A stretch of DNA of 64,000 nucleotides from Verrucomicrobiia bacterium (GTDB lineage Bacteria; Verrucomicrobiota; Verrucomicrobiia; Limisphaerales; CAIMTB01): the NCBI GenBank assembly GCA_019634625.1, contig JAHCBA010000023.1:1-64000 (forward strand), read 5' to 3'. The position numbers and the translations under genes were made by a program. Below, piece after piece: positions 7,725 to 16,619 of this stretch (the first letter of the stretch is position 1; the number at the start of each line of letters is the position of its first letter). The notes beneath the pieces were generated by a model. It did no database searches and was not told the origin of the DNA. It saw only the letters and a list, made by a program, of their open reading frames with translations.

Positions 7725-10567
7725 CAGGCCTCCAACCCCAGCGGCAGGGTATCGCCCAACGCCCGCGCGGCGTCCGCCCGCTCCAACTCCGCCACTTCCG
7801 CCACCAGGCGTCGCCACGACGGCGGCGCCTGGTTCGCTTCCAGCAGCGCCAGGACCCTTGCCCGGATCCCGTCGTCCACATCCCGCGCCCGGTCCCCGGT
7901 TCGCCGGGCAAGTTGCACCGCAGCAAACAAGGCCCCCTCCACCGGACGTTCGCGCCCGTCGATCAGCCGGAGGATCCATTCGACCGCGATCTCCGGCGGC
8001 ACCACCCGGTGCACGCTGCCCCTGACCGGCATTCGCGCCCCCAACCGGCCCAGCACCCAGGCCCAGGGACCTCCCGCACCCGCGGGCTCATCGAGGTGGG
8101 CCGCCACCCAACCGCCGCACTCGGCCTTCTCCTCCGCGGGCAACTGCTCGAGCGCCGCCGCCAGCCGGACCATCTCATGGAGCCCCTCGGGCTGCGGGCC
8201 CTTCGGTCGCGCCACCTGCTTGCGAACCCGTGCCGAGAGCCGGTAGGCAAGGTGCGGCTTCAACCCCGCCCAGATCTCCAACTGCCGCTCCGTGCTCAAT
8301 CCCGCCGCCAGCCGACGCCACATCACCCACCACTCGATCCAGACCGCCTTTTCGCCACCGGCCTGCACGCCTTCCGCGAACAGCCGCGCCGACTGCTCGC
8401 AACGCCACTCGTCCAGCGGATACCCGAATCCCGGCCGCAGGGCGTATCCCAGCAACTGCCAATACGTCCGCTCGTGATCCGCGCTCCGCCTCCGCCGCCC
8501 GGCCCCCGCGTGCAGCGCCCCCCACAACTCCCGAAGCGCCGGCAACCGCCACTCCGCGCGCGGTCCCAACCGCCTCTCAAGTGCGCCCCACAACGCTTTC
8601 GCCGGCACCGCTGCAGCCCCTCCGTCCCCCCTTCCGCGCCCTTTCCCTCCTGCCCCAAACACCCTGTCGATCTCTTCCCGCGCCTCTGCCAGCCGGACCG
8701 GCACCGACTCGATCGCCGTCCCTTCCTCCGGCGCCGCCCCGCTGCGCACCTCGAATTCGAGCCGCCACCGCTCGCCGCCCTCCTCCGCCACACACCACAA
8801 CTCCAGCGTCCCGATCTCCGTCAACCCAGCCTGCAAATGCACCGGCACCCGGCCCGTCCGCCCCTGCCGGCTCTCGATCAACGTGTGAATCGGCGGCAAC
8901 GACCTCAACGCCTCCCCCACCGGCACCACCGTTCCCGCCGCCTCCGCCCCTTCCGAAGTCGAGGTGAACAGCGGAAATCGTACCGGCCGCCCCAGGGTCA
9001 ACTGGAAGACCCGCTCCCCCAGGTCCACCACGGTCCCTTCCTCCTGTCCCCGCGGAATCACGCACAACGCCTCGGGCGGCCCTTCCCCCCCGGTTCCCAA
9101 TCCCACAAAAAACGCATGCGCCGTCCCGCCCCCGATTCGCGGTCCCCAACCGCGCCGCGCCAGCCCGTGCCGCACCGCTCCCCGCGCCACCGCCGCATCC
9201 AGCGAATCGTGTTCCAGCAACCGGATCGGAGGCGCCTCGGGCCACCACGAGGACACCACCTCCACCAGTCGCGCCGCCATCCGGGCCGACCGGAAGACAC
9301 CCCCGTTCAACAGGATTGCATCCGGGCGCGGCAGCGTCCCATCGGCTCTTCCCGCCCCAGCGGCCGGCTCCCCCAACGCCCGCCACCCGTCCCCGGCGTG
9401 CGCTGCCAGAAACGCCGCCAGGTGCCGCGTGATGCCGGCCTCCCGGGCATACGGCAGCCCCACTTCCCGCAACCCCATCCGCGGCCCCGGCGCCAACCCT
9501 TCCCCCGGCCGGCAATGCGGAAAGAAACCGTCCAGCAACAGCCCCTCCACCTCGTCCCGTCGGACCTCGGTCGCCAGGGTGCCTCCCACCAACCGGCTGC
9601 CCTCGCCCGCCACCGCGACCCGCTGGCTCCCGGCGGCCCCTTCCCCCAGCAACGCCTCCTTGGCCGCCCGCGAGGCCTGCACCAACTGACCCCACTGCCC
9701 CGCGCTCAACGCCCGCCCTCCGGCCGTCAACCGCGCCTCCACATGCCTTCCCAGCGCGGCGTCCATGTTGTCCCCACCCAGCATCAGGTGGTCCCCCACC
9801 GCCACCCGGCGCAGTCCCGGTTCCCCCTCTCCGACCGGCCAGGCCACCTGGACCAGCGTGAAGTCCGTCGTGCCCCCGCCCACATCCACCACCAGCACCA
9901 GGCGCACCCCCTCCAGTATCCCCGCCATCCGGCCCCGATGCCGCCCCGCGAAATGCCCGAAGGCCGCCTGCGGTTCCTCGACCAGGGTCAACCGCTCCAA
10001 CCCGGCCTGCCGCGCCGCCGCCACCGTCAGCGCCCGCGCCGCCTCGTCGAACGACGCCGGCACGGTCAGTACCACATCCTGCCGCCCCAACGGCGCCTCC
10101 GGATGCGCCGCCTCCCAGCCCGCCCCCAGGTGACCCAGCAACCGCGCCGAAGCCTCCACCGGCGAGAGCTTCGAAACGTCCGCCGCCGCCCCCCACGGCA
10201 GAATCGCCGCCGTCCGGTCCACCGCCGGATGACACAACCAGCTCTTGGCCGACGCCACCAGCCGTCCAGGCACCCGTGTCCCCTGCCACCGCGCCAACTC
10301 CCCGATCACCTCCCGCCGCGGATTGCCCCAAGGCAGACGGATCGACTCATCCGGCAGTTCCGGCCCGGCGGGCAGGTACAGGCACGACGGCAGCAACCCC
10401 CGCTCCGCCACCTCCCCCGGACCGACCAGTTGCGGAATGGCGAAGTCCTCGACCCGCGCCGCCTCCCCGGCCCCGAGAACGGCAAACGCCATCGCGCAGT
10501 TCGTGGTGCCCAGGTCGATCCCAACCACGAACCGCGCCCCATCCGTTGCCGCGGTCCGGCCGCTCAC
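7724..10567 (-). CDS. Hsp70-family protein with C-terminal DUF3731 region
   Basis: A 947-residue protein. Residues about 12-600 form an Hsp70-type ATPase: phosphate loop GIDLGTTNCA, then VVLTVPASFDEAAR and LVEEPQAAFGHF, then VDVGGGTTDFTLV, then NGGVFRSARM. About 330 further residues, rich in Arg, Trp and Ala, match what is known as DUF3731, a domain found attached to such Hsp70s. The canonical Hsp70 substrate-binding domain is replaced by a short beta region. The GTG start at 10567 overlaps the stop of the upstream Hsp70 gene by four bases (GTGA), indicating translational coupling. It is the last gene of a three-gene cassette. Substrate and partner proteins are unknown. Confidence 0.88.
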   Translation of the reverse strand: MSGRTAATDGARFVVGIDLGTTNCAMAFAVLGAGEAARVEDFAIPQLVGPGEVAERGLLPSCLYLPAGPELPDESIRLPWGNPRREVIGELARWQGTRVPGRLVASAKSWLCHPAVDRTAAILPWGAAADVSKLSPVEASARLLGHLGAGWEAAHPEAPLGRQDVVLTVPASFDEAARALTVAAARQAGLERLTLVEEPQAAFGHFAGRHRGRMAGILEGVRLVLVVDVGGGTTDFTLVQVAWPVGEGEPGLRRVAVGDHLMLGGDNMDAALGRHVEARLTAGGRALSAGQWGQLVQASRAAKEALLGEGAAGSQRVAVAGEGSRLVGGTLATEVRRDEVEGLLLDGFFPHCRPGEGLAPGPRMGLREVGLPYAREAGITRHLAAFLAAHAGDGWRALGEPAAGAGRADGTLPRPDAILLNGGVFRSARMAARLVEVVSSWWPEAPPIRLLEHDSLDAAVARGAVRHGLARRGWGPRIGGGTAHAFFVGLGTGGEGPPEALCVIPRGQEEGTVVDLGERVFQLTLGRPVRFPLFTSTSEGAEAAGTVVPVGEALRSLPPIHTLIESRQGRTGRVPVHLQAGLTEIGTLELWCVAEEGGERWRLEFEVRSGAAPEEGTAIESVPVRLAEAREEIDRVFGAGGKGRGRGDGGAAAVPAKALWGALERRLGPRAEWRLPALRELWGALHAGAGRRRRSADHERTYWQLLGYALRPGFGYPLDEWRCEQSARLFAEGVQAGGEKAVWIEWWVMWRRLAAGLSTERQLEIWAGLKPHLAYRLSARVRKQVARPKGPQPEGLHEMVRLAAALEQLPAEEKAECGGWVAAHLDEPAGAGGPWAWVLGRLGARMPVRGSVHRVVPPEIAVEWILRLIDGRERPVEGALFAAVQLARRTGDRARDVDDGIRARVLALLEANQAPPSWRRLVAEVAELERADAARALGDTLPLGLEA

Positions 10568-12399
10568 GCGTCACCCTTCAGGCGCACGTTCAACTCGAAC
10601 CGCCAACGTCCGGCGCCTCCGTCCTCCAGACACTCCAGCTCCAGCGTGCCCACCTCCGTCACCGCCGCCCGCAAATGCACCGGCACCAACTGTCCTTCCC
10701 GCCCCGGCTCCGCCGGCAGCCGCGTCTCGATCGGTGCCAGTTCCTCGAATGTCTCGTCCCCCGCCGCATCCTCGATCAAATCCCCCACCCGATCCTCACG
10801 CCGCACCGACGATGCAAAGAACCGGAATTGCGTCGGTTCCCCCACCACCAGGGCGAACGCCTGCGGCGGCACGTCCGCCCGCGTCCCTTCCTCCATCCCG
10901 AACGGCGCCACACACAACGCCTTCACCGGCGGCTCGTAGCCCGGCACCGCGGGCATCGGCGACTCCACCCCCACGTAGTACGCCCGCGCCGTCCCGCCCC
11001 GGATCCGGATCCCGTTCCCCTGCCGGACCCATCCGTAATACGCGGCCCCCCGCGCCACCGCGAGGTCCAGGTCGGCGCCTTCCAATTCCTTCGCCGGCGC
11101 CCCGCCGTCGGCCTCCAGCCACCCGTTCAACACCTCCAGCAACCGCGCCTTCAACACCCCTGCCCGGAACACCCCGCCATTGAACAGCACCGCGGTCGGA
11201 TGCACGAATCGCCGTCCCTCCACCCGGACCGGCGTGTCGGCCGCCCCCTCCAACGCCCGCCGCTGACGCGTCAGAAACGATGCCAGATGCCGGGTGATCC
11301 CCGCGTCCTGCGCGTAGGGCAGGCCCACCTGTGTCAACCCGCTCCGCCGTGCCGTCTGCGGCCCCTCGTCCACCGGCACCGCCGGAAAGAAACCCTCGAT
11401 CAGCGTCCGCTCCAATTGCTCCCGCGTCAGCTCGGCCTTCACCGTCGCCCCCATCAGCGCCGACCCACGCCCCGGAATGGCGATCGGCGCCCGATCAAGC
11501 CCTGCCTCCGCAAACAGCCGCTCCTTTGCCTCCCGGGCTCCATGCGTCAGCGAGGTGAACTGCCACGCATCGAGCTTCCGCCCCGCCGCCGTCAACCCGC
11601 GCTGCACCTCGTGCGCCAGCGCCAGATCCATGTTGTCGCCCCCGAGCAGAATGTGGTCTCCCACCGCGATCCGGGTCAGTTCCAGCACCCCCTCCCGGTC
11701 GGTCGCCGCCATCAGCGAGAAGTCCGTCGTCCCGCCCCCGACGTCCACCACCAGCACCGTGTCTCCCGGGCGCAGCACCTTCCGAAATCCATCCCCCGTC
11801 CGCTCCAGCCACGCGTACAACGCCGCCTGCGGTTCCTCGAGCAGCGTCACCCGCTCCAACCCCGCTTCCCGGGCCGCCTGCAACGTCAGTTCCCGGGCCG
11901 CCGCATCGAACGACGCCGGCACGGTCAGCACCACCTCCACCTCGTCCCAGTTCCCACCGACATCGCCCCCATGCCGCGCCGCCGACACCAGGTGGCGCAG
12001 GTAACGCGCCGAAGCCGCCACCGGCGACACCCGCTCCACATCCGGCGGCGCCTGCCACGGCAGCAGCGGCCCGGTTCGGTCCACCCCCGCATGACACAAC
12101 CAGCTCTTCGCCGACGCCACCAGCCGCGTCGGCGTCCCCACCCCCTGCCGCCGCGCCAGTTCTCCCACCGCCTCCCGTTCCTCCCCATCCCAGGGCAAGG
12201 CCAGCCCCCCGGGCGGAAACTCCCCCTTCGCCGGCAGGTACAGGAACGACGGCAGCAGCGGCCTCGCCGCCACCGTCCCCACCGCCGTCAATTGCGGGAT
12301 CGCCACCACCCGCCCTTCGCCGTCCGCCGCTTCCGGCGACCGGACCGCCAGGGCGCCGTTCGTCGTCCCCAGATCCATTCCGATCACGTGTCGCATCAT
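10564..12399 (-). CDS. Hsp70-family protein, shorter paralogue
   Basis: A 611-residue Hsp70-type ATPase, clearly paralogous to its downstream neighbour. Shared elements are GMDLGTTNGA, VASAKSWLCH, VLTVPASFDAAARELT, LLEEPQAALYAW, VDVGGGTTDFSLM, LLGGDNMD and NGGVFRAGVL. It ends soon after the HLRAAVTEVGTLELE beta segment and lacks the DUF3731 tail. The start is uncertain: two consecutive ATGs (12399, 12396) follow a GTG at 12429. The ATG at 12399 is preferred because it places the phosphate loop a few residues from the N-terminus, as in its paralogue. It lies 49 bases after the DUF2760 gene. Confidence 0.88.
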   Translation of the reverse strand: MMRHVIGMDLGTTNGALAVRSPEAADGEGRVVAIPQLTAVGTVAARPLLPSFLYLPAKGEFPPGGLALPWDGEEREAVGELARRQGVGTPTRLVASAKSWLCHAGVDRTGPLLPWQAPPDVERVSPVAASARYLRHLVSAARHGGDVGGNWDEVEVVLTVPASFDAAARELTLQAAREAGLERVTLLEEPQAALYAWLERTGDGFRKVLRPGDTVLVVDVGGGTTDFSLMAATDREGVLELTRIAVGDHILLGGDNMDLALAHEVQRGLTAAGRKLDAWQFTSLTHGAREAKERLFAEAGLDRAPIAIPGRGSALMGATVKAELTREQLERTLIEGFFPAVPVDEGPQTARRSGLTQVGLPYAQDAGITRHLASFLTRQRRALEGAADTPVRVEGRRFVHPTAVLFNGGVFRAGVLKARLLEVLNGWLEADGGAPAKELEGADLDLAVARGAAYYGWVRQGNGIRIRGGTARAYYVGVESPMPAVPGYEPPVKALCVAPFGMEEGTRADVPPQAFALVVGEPTQFRFFASSVRREDRVGDLIEDAAGDETFEELAPIETRLPAEPGREGQLVPVHLRAAVTEVGTLELECLEDGGAGRWRFELNVRLKGDA

Positions 12400-12448
12400 G
12401 GGAAATCCAACCTGCACCTCCGCTTCCACCAGCCGGCAGGTTCAGCCC

Positions 12449-12985
12449 TCACCCCTTTGCCCCCACCTCAACCTCCGCCGGCGCCAGCACCCGCGGATCC
12501 AGCGCCCGGTTCACCTCCGGAAACCGCACCGCGGTGGCCACCCAGCCGTGATGCCGCAGCACCCCGGAATACGGCGCCCCGCCCGACACCTCGCCCGTCA
12601 ACCGGACCCGCTGCGCGTCGAACCCGGGACCCACCCGCACCGACTCGCCCTCCGCCCCGGGCCACGCCGTTCCCAGTTCGAGGCATTGCTGCAGGACCTT
12701 CCGACACCCGCTGTGGACCACCCGCGCCGCCGCCCCCACCTCCTCGTCCCCGAACCCCGCCACGTCCTGCTGCAGGAAATCCACCAGACGCCCCTCCCGC
12801 TGCAATGCCGCCAGCAGATGCAGTGCCGGCGCATGAACCCGTTCCGGCGGCGGCGTCTCCTCCTTCTCCCCGCCTCCCACCGGCGGCGCCAACAAGCGAC
12901 GCGCCCAGTCCGCATCCCACAACACCTTCCAGGCCAGTCCCAGCCGCCCCCAAAAACCCGCATCCCCGCTCGTGCTCCGTTCCAT
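12449..12985 (-). CDS. DUF2760-family protein
   Basis: A 178-residue soluble protein starting MERSTSGDAGFWGRLGLAWK. The visible pattern is an N-terminal amphipathic helix (FWGRLGLAWKVLWD), then ALHLLAALQREGRLVDFLQQD, VHSGCRKVLQ and GWVATAVRFPEV. This is the order of DUF2760, a family regularly encoded immediately upstream of paired Hsp70 genes. It is the promoter-proximal gene of the cassette, so the three proteins are likely made together. A role as co-chaperone or targeting subunit is inferred from context only. Confidence 0.82.
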   Translation of the reverse strand: MERSTSGDAGFWGRLGLAWKVLWDADWARRLLAPPVGGGEKEETPPPERVHAPALHLLAALQREGRLVDFLQQDVAGFGDEEVGAAARVVHSGCRKVLQQCLELGTAWPGAEGESVRVGPGFDAQRVRLTGEVSGGAPYSGVLRHHGWVATAVRFPEVNRALDPRVLAPAEVEVGAKG

Positions 12986-13037
12986 GCCGCCCAGCCTATC
13001 GCAGCAGCCGGCGCTTCCAAGCCGGACCGAGCAGCCC

Positions 13038-13067
13038 CGGGGTCACATCTCTGAATTTGACAATTCC
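13038..13067 (-). other. Short dispersed-type motif in the gap before the DUF2760 gene
   Basis: On the minus strand it contains TTGTCAAATTCAGAGATGTG followed by ACCCC, an AT-leaning stretch inside otherwise very GC-rich DNA. From memory, near-identical short sequences turn up in many unrelated bacterial genomes, but only one copy was seen here. The function is unknown. The gap (12986-13089) must also hold the promoter of the chaperone cassette unless it is read through from the lipoprotein gene. Confidence 0.35.
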
Positions 13068-13089
13068 CCGACCGATGTCTGCGCCCCAC

Positions 13090-13782
13090 CTATTCCGGAG
13101 CTTCCTCCCCTCCCGCGGTCAGGGCGGCCTGACGCAACCGCCGCCACACCCTCGGGTCCAGCTCGGGAATGTCCGTCTGCCGCCAGTGGATGAGACTCAA
13201 CACCCGGTAGTAGTGGAACTGGGCCACCCCCACCATGGAACCCGACGAATGCACGTGGTCGCCCGATTCCCGCTCATAGGCCAGCAGCGCGAACTTCCCG
13301 AGGGAATCCGCCTTCTCGGACTTGAAGATGGAGATCTCCGGGGTCGTGACCGTGCCCGCAAACGGAATGGGAAACGGAATCGAGGGAACGCCAAACAACG
13401 TCTCGCGCGTGTCGATCCCCAGCGCCCCGCTCCGCGGTTCGACCACGATGTCCGCCCTGTCCACCGACGACACCAGGTAGGCGCCGTTGGTCGAAATCAG
13501 TTCCCGGATCGTTCCGATGACATAGGGCTTGTCCACGCTGTCGAAATACCGGTCGTCCACGAACACGCGCTTCTCCCGCAACACGGACAGATCCACGCCC
13601 TCGACCGACCGGTCCGCCGCCGTGCTGAGCAGCAACTGCTCGGCCATGGTGCGCTTGGGCTTGGTGACCTCCACGGAATGACAACCCGCCAGAAGGAAGG
13701 CCAGCACCCCGGCGGCAACCGTTGTCAAAAGGCGCCTGGGCAGACCGCGAAACATGGCAGGATGGAAGTTGATTGGGTTCAT
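13090..13782 (-). CDS. Lipoprotein of unknown function (possibly DUF6655-like)
   Basis: A 230-residue protein. After a positively charged start and a hydrophobic stretch (LLTTVAAGVLAFLLAGC) comes a lipobox Cys near residue 34. The mature part contains TMAEQLLLSTAADRSVEGVD and KRVFVDDRYFD, then a region with VPSIPFPIPFAG. This resembles small planctomycete/verrucomicrobial lipoproteins grouped as DUF6655, but that assignment is from memory. The ATG at 13782 is used; a GTG at 13800 and an ATG at 13755 are alternatives. Being on the same strand and about 100 bases upstream, it may precede the chaperone cassette in one transcript. Confidence 0.75.
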   Translation of the reverse strand: MNPINFHPAMFRGLPRRLLTTVAAGVLAFLLAGCHSVEVTKPKRTMAEQLLLSTAADRSVEGVDLSVLREKRVFVDDRYFDSVDKPYVIGTIRELISTNGAYLVSSVDRADIVVEPRSGALGIDTRETLFGVPSIPFPIPFAGTVTTPEISIFKSEKADSLGKFALLAYERESGDHVHSSGSMVGVAQFHYYRVLSLIHWRQTDIPELDPRVWRRLRQAALTAGGEEAPE

Positions 13783-13900
13783 GCGTGACGTCCCGTCCAC
13801 GTCCGGATCGCCTCCGAATCGCCAGCCAGGACCGCTTCAGCGCACCACGCAGTTCCGGAATCCGTCAAGCCCACGCACGATCACCGCCCAACTTCACCCT

Positions 13901-14037
13901 TCGGAGGGCCACCCTTCGGAGGGACCAGCTCCGCGAGTCCTCAATCCATCGCACCCCTCCCCTGCGGCCTCGTGGAACTCGGCCCTCCGATCTCACCACC
14001 CCGCTTCACCCTTCGGAGGGACGAGCTCCGCGAGTCC
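13901..14037 (+). repeat. Family A elements, one full and one half copy
   Basis: A complete unit has arms at 13917-13940 and 13966-13989. Another first arm starts at 14014, again exactly 97 bases after the previous one, but its second arm is absent. The oxidase gene follows about 70 bases later. A short duplicate of the arm start (TCGGAGGGCC) sits at 13901. The region between 13783 and 14109 holds nothing else recognisable, and it must contain the promoters of the divergent lipoprotein and oxidase genes. Confidence 0.85.
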
Positions 14038-14109
14038 CCAATCCATCGTGGCGATCCGGAAGACAGCAACGCCATTGCCAGACCGGCTGGGAGCCGTTTC
14101 GATCTGCCG

Positions 14110-15273
14110 GTGCCGACATGGGATGTGATCGTCTTGGGGCTGGGCGGAATGGGGAGCGCGGCGGCGTGTCATCTGGCCCGGCGCGGCCTGCGCGTCCTGG
14201 GTCTCGACGCCTACGATCCGCCCCACGACCGCGGATCGAGTCACGGCGCGACACGGGTGATCCGGCAGGCGTACTTCGAGCATCCGTCCTACGTCCCGCT
14301 GCTCCTCCGCGCCTACGAGCTTTGGCATGAACTCGAACAGTCCACCCAGTCGAACCTGCTGTGCCTGCCGGGTGGCCTGATGATGGGAAACCCGGATTCC
14401 GAGGTGGTCGCCGGCAGCCTCCGAAGTGCCCGGCAATTCGACCTTCCCCATGAACTGCTCGAGACCGCCGACCTCCGGAAGCGGTTTCCCCTGTTTCAGG
14501 TGCCGGAAGGAACCGTGGCCCTGTTCGAGCCCTCCGCCGGTCTGGTCTATTGCGACCGCGCGGTCGCCGCCCATCTCCGCGCAGCCATCCGTCATGGCGC
14601 GGAGATTCGCGTCAACAGTCCGGTGCTCACCTGGGAGACCACCGCCGGAGGGGTTGAAGTGCGGACCAGTCGCGACCGGTTTCAGGCGGGCCAGCTCGTC
14701 GTCACCCCGGGACCCTGGGCGCCGGATATTCTCCAGCGCCTTCGATTGCCCCTGCGGATCGAGCGCCAGGTCCTCTTCTGGTTCAAGCCCCCGGGCGGGA
14801 TCGGTCCGTTCCTTCCCGAACAGTTCCCCGTTTATGTCTGGGAGCACGATGACGGCGATCTGCCCTACGGGTTCCCGTCCGTCGATGGACCGGACGGCGG
14901 CGTCAAGTTCGCCCTCTACCGCTCGCCGTGCGTCGAGTTCTGCACTCCGGGCACCGTGGACAGGCGGATCCGCCCGGACGACGAGGTTCCGCTTCGGCGG
15001 CTGCTCCGCCGGTTTCTGCCCGCCCTGGACGGTCCGGTGGTGCGGGCCATGACCTGCATGTACACCCTGACCCCCGACCTCCATTTCGTGATCGACCGCC
15101 CGCCTGGCCAGCCGAGAGTCGCCGTCGCCGCCGGCTTCTCCGGACACGGCTTCAAGTTCTGCCCCGTCGTGGGCGAGATCCTCGCGGATCTGGTGACGGA
15201 TCAGACCCCGCGGTTCGACCTGTCGCTGTTCGGCATGTCACGATTCCCAAGGAATCCCCCGGGAAGAGATTGA
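14110..15273 (+). CDS. FAD-dependent amine oxidase, N-methyltryptophan/sarcosine oxidase family
   Basis: A 387-residue cytosolic flavoprotein. The dinucleotide-binding motif is VIVLGLGGMGSAAACHLARR, followed by GSSHGATRVIRQAYFEHP, a signature of monomeric sarcosine oxidase/SolA. Near the C-terminus, TCMYTLTPDLHFVID contains the Cys that carries covalent FAD in this family, and GFSGHGFKFCPVVGE closes the FAD site. The reaction is oxidative demethylation of an N-methyl amino acid, giving formaldehyde and hydrogen peroxide; the exact substrate is unknown. The GTG at 14110 is chosen because it places the FAD motif near the N-terminus; longer frames would translate the repeat. Confidence 0.88.
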   Translation: MPTWDVIVLGLGGMGSAAACHLARRGLRVLGLDAYDPPHDRGSSHGATRVIRQAYFEHPSYVPLLLRAYELWHELEQSTQSNLLCLPGGLMMGNPDSEVVAGSLRSARQFDLPHELLETADLRKRFPLFQVPEGTVALFEPSAGLVYCDRAVAAHLRAAIRHGAEIRVNSPVLTWETTAGGVEVRTSRDRFQAGQLVVTPGPWAPDILQRLRLPLRIERQVLFWFKPPGGIGPFLPEQFPVYVWEHDDGDLPYGFPSVDGPDGGVKFALYRSPCVEFCTPGTVDRRIRPDDEVPLRRLLRRFLPALDGPVVRAMTCMYTLTPDLHFVIDRPPGQPRVAVAAGFSGHGFKFCPVVGEILADLVTDQTPRFDLSLFGMSRFPRNPPGRD

Positions 15274-15308
15274 GATCCGTGGAGCGGCGACGGCCTGGAA
15301 ACCCGGTC

Positions 15309-15848
15309 TCAACCCCGGCCCCGGAACAACGCGGGCCACAGGCACCAGCGCCGCCCGCCGGCACCCAGCAGCCAGGCGGAACACAGCATCAGCACCGCGT
15401 TCTCCGCCAGCTTGTGGCAGATGGCCACCTCCCCCGCCCCGCACCCGCAGTCGAAACGGATCCCGCAGAACGGCCCGCCCAGCGATTCGTGCAGGCCCCG
15501 CGCCCGATCCCACACCACCAGCGAAAACGGCATGAGCATGCCCAGGGACACAACCGCCGTACCCCGCACCGCCACCCCGGCCAGCAGGAGCACCCCGCAG
15601 AACAACTCGAACCACGGCAACACCACCGCGATCAGGTTCAGCCCCACCGAAGCCTCGATCAGTTCGTACTGCCGGACGAGCTTCAGGAAGTCCACCGGGT
15701 CCAGTGCCTTGCTCAAACCCATCGCCACAAACAACCCTCCCACCACGCATCGCGCCGACACGCTCAACCCGTCCGCGGTCAGACCCGCCATTCGTCCCGG
15801 ACCGCCGCTCCGGCCCCCCCCTTCCAGCATGGACATCGCATCACTCAT
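15309..15848 (-). CDS. MauE/DoxX-like redox-associated membrane protein
   Basis: A 179-residue inner-membrane protein with four predicted membrane segments, for example VVGGLFVAMGLSKAL, IAVVLPWFELFCGVLLLAG and VVSLGMLMPFSLVVW. A Cys-rich loop, CGIRFDCGCGAGEVAIC, faces the space after the third segment. This arrangement is typical of MauE-like proteins that accompany rhodanese and DUF1573 genes and are thought to move reducing equivalents across the membrane. It is the last gene of the DUF1573-rhodanese-MauE cassette, after a gap of 120 bases. The electron partner is unknown. Confidence 0.82.
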   Translation of the reverse strand: MSDAMSMLEGGGRSGGPGRMAGLTADGLSVSARCVVGGLFVAMGLSKALDPVDFLKLVRQYELIEASVGLNLIAVVLPWFELFCGVLLLAGVAVRGTAVVSLGMLMPFSLVVWDRARGLHESLGGPFCGIRFDCGCGAGEVAICHKLAENAVLMLCSAWLLGAGGRRWCLWPALFRGRG

Positions 15849-15968
15849 GGCACCGTAACCACTTCTTCAATCCCCGGTTTCGCTCCCGCACACGCCTCAC
15901 TCGCCTCACTCGGATTCCCGATTCGCCAGTCGCCATTCCCCACCCGCCATTCCCCATCCGCTCCCCAT

Positions 15969-16619
15969 TCATCGTAGCTCCCCGCTGTGTCGCGGTCCGG
16001 TCTCCACAGGCAATCCATGGGCCGACCATTCCTCGATCCCGCCCAGGTACACCCGCAATCGTTCCCCGGGAACGCCCATTTCCCGCAGCAAGACCGCCGC
16101 AAATTCGCTGTCCTCGCACTCGCCCCCGGAGCAGTACACCACCACGATCTCGGCGAACTGGCACGCGGGCAGGACCTCCGGCAGGTACGGTTCCGGTCGA
16201 TAGTGATCGAACAGATACGCGCCGGGAATGTGGCCCGCCCGGTAGGCGCCTTCCCGCCGGGCATCGAGGAACACGATCCCCTCGCTGAGGTACCGCGGAT
16301 CTTCAAACCATTGCCGCACCTGCTCCCGGTCCGCCGACTCCAACCCCCGCTGCCGTAATCGCGCCTCGAGCCGGCCGACCGATCCCCTGCCCTGTTCGTG
16401 GCTCCCGTCGGCCACCGCCAGCGTCGCCGGAACCGCCGCGGTGACCGGAGGAAAATAGTCCCGCCTCAGGTCCAGTCCCTTCGGCGACCCGTAATTGGCC
16501 AGCAATGCGAATCCAATCCCCAGCGCTCCGACCGCCAGACCCTCCGCCAGCACCCGGCGCACCTCGTTGCCACGCATCGACCCGGCCCCGACCGGGCGCC
16601 TCGCCACGTCACCGCTCAT
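15969..16619 (-). CDS. Membrane-anchored rhodanese-like protein
   Basis: A 216-residue protein. An N-terminal membrane anchor (LAVGALGIGFALLANYG) is followed by a linker and a rhodanese domain (residues about 100-210). Visible rhodanese elements are GIVFLDARREGAYRAGHIPGA and the active-site loop VVVYCSGGECEDS, with catalytic Cys in CSGGEC. Such proteins transfer sulfane sulfur or sense persulfides. The ATG at 16619 overlaps the stop of the DUF1573 gene by four bases (ATGA), showing translational coupling. The second Cys in the loop may allow a disulfide relay. Confidence 0.88.
   Translation of the reverse strand: MSGDVARRPVGAGSMRGNEVRRVLAEGLAVGALGIGFALLANYGSPKGLDLRRDYFPPVTAAVPATLAVADGSHEQGRGSVGRLEARLRQRGLESADREQVRQWFEDPRYLSEGIVFLDARREGAYRAGHIPGAYLFDHYRPEPYLPEVLPACQFAEIVVVYCSGGECEDSEFAAVLLREMGVPGERLRVYLGGIEEWSAHGLPVETGPRHSGELR

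Noticed and set aside
7913-10939. A 1008-codon plus-strand frame (and 10276-13788) across the Hsp70 cassette
   Set aside because: Pro/Arg/His-rich shadow with no domain; the minus strand carries unmistakable Hsp70 motifs.
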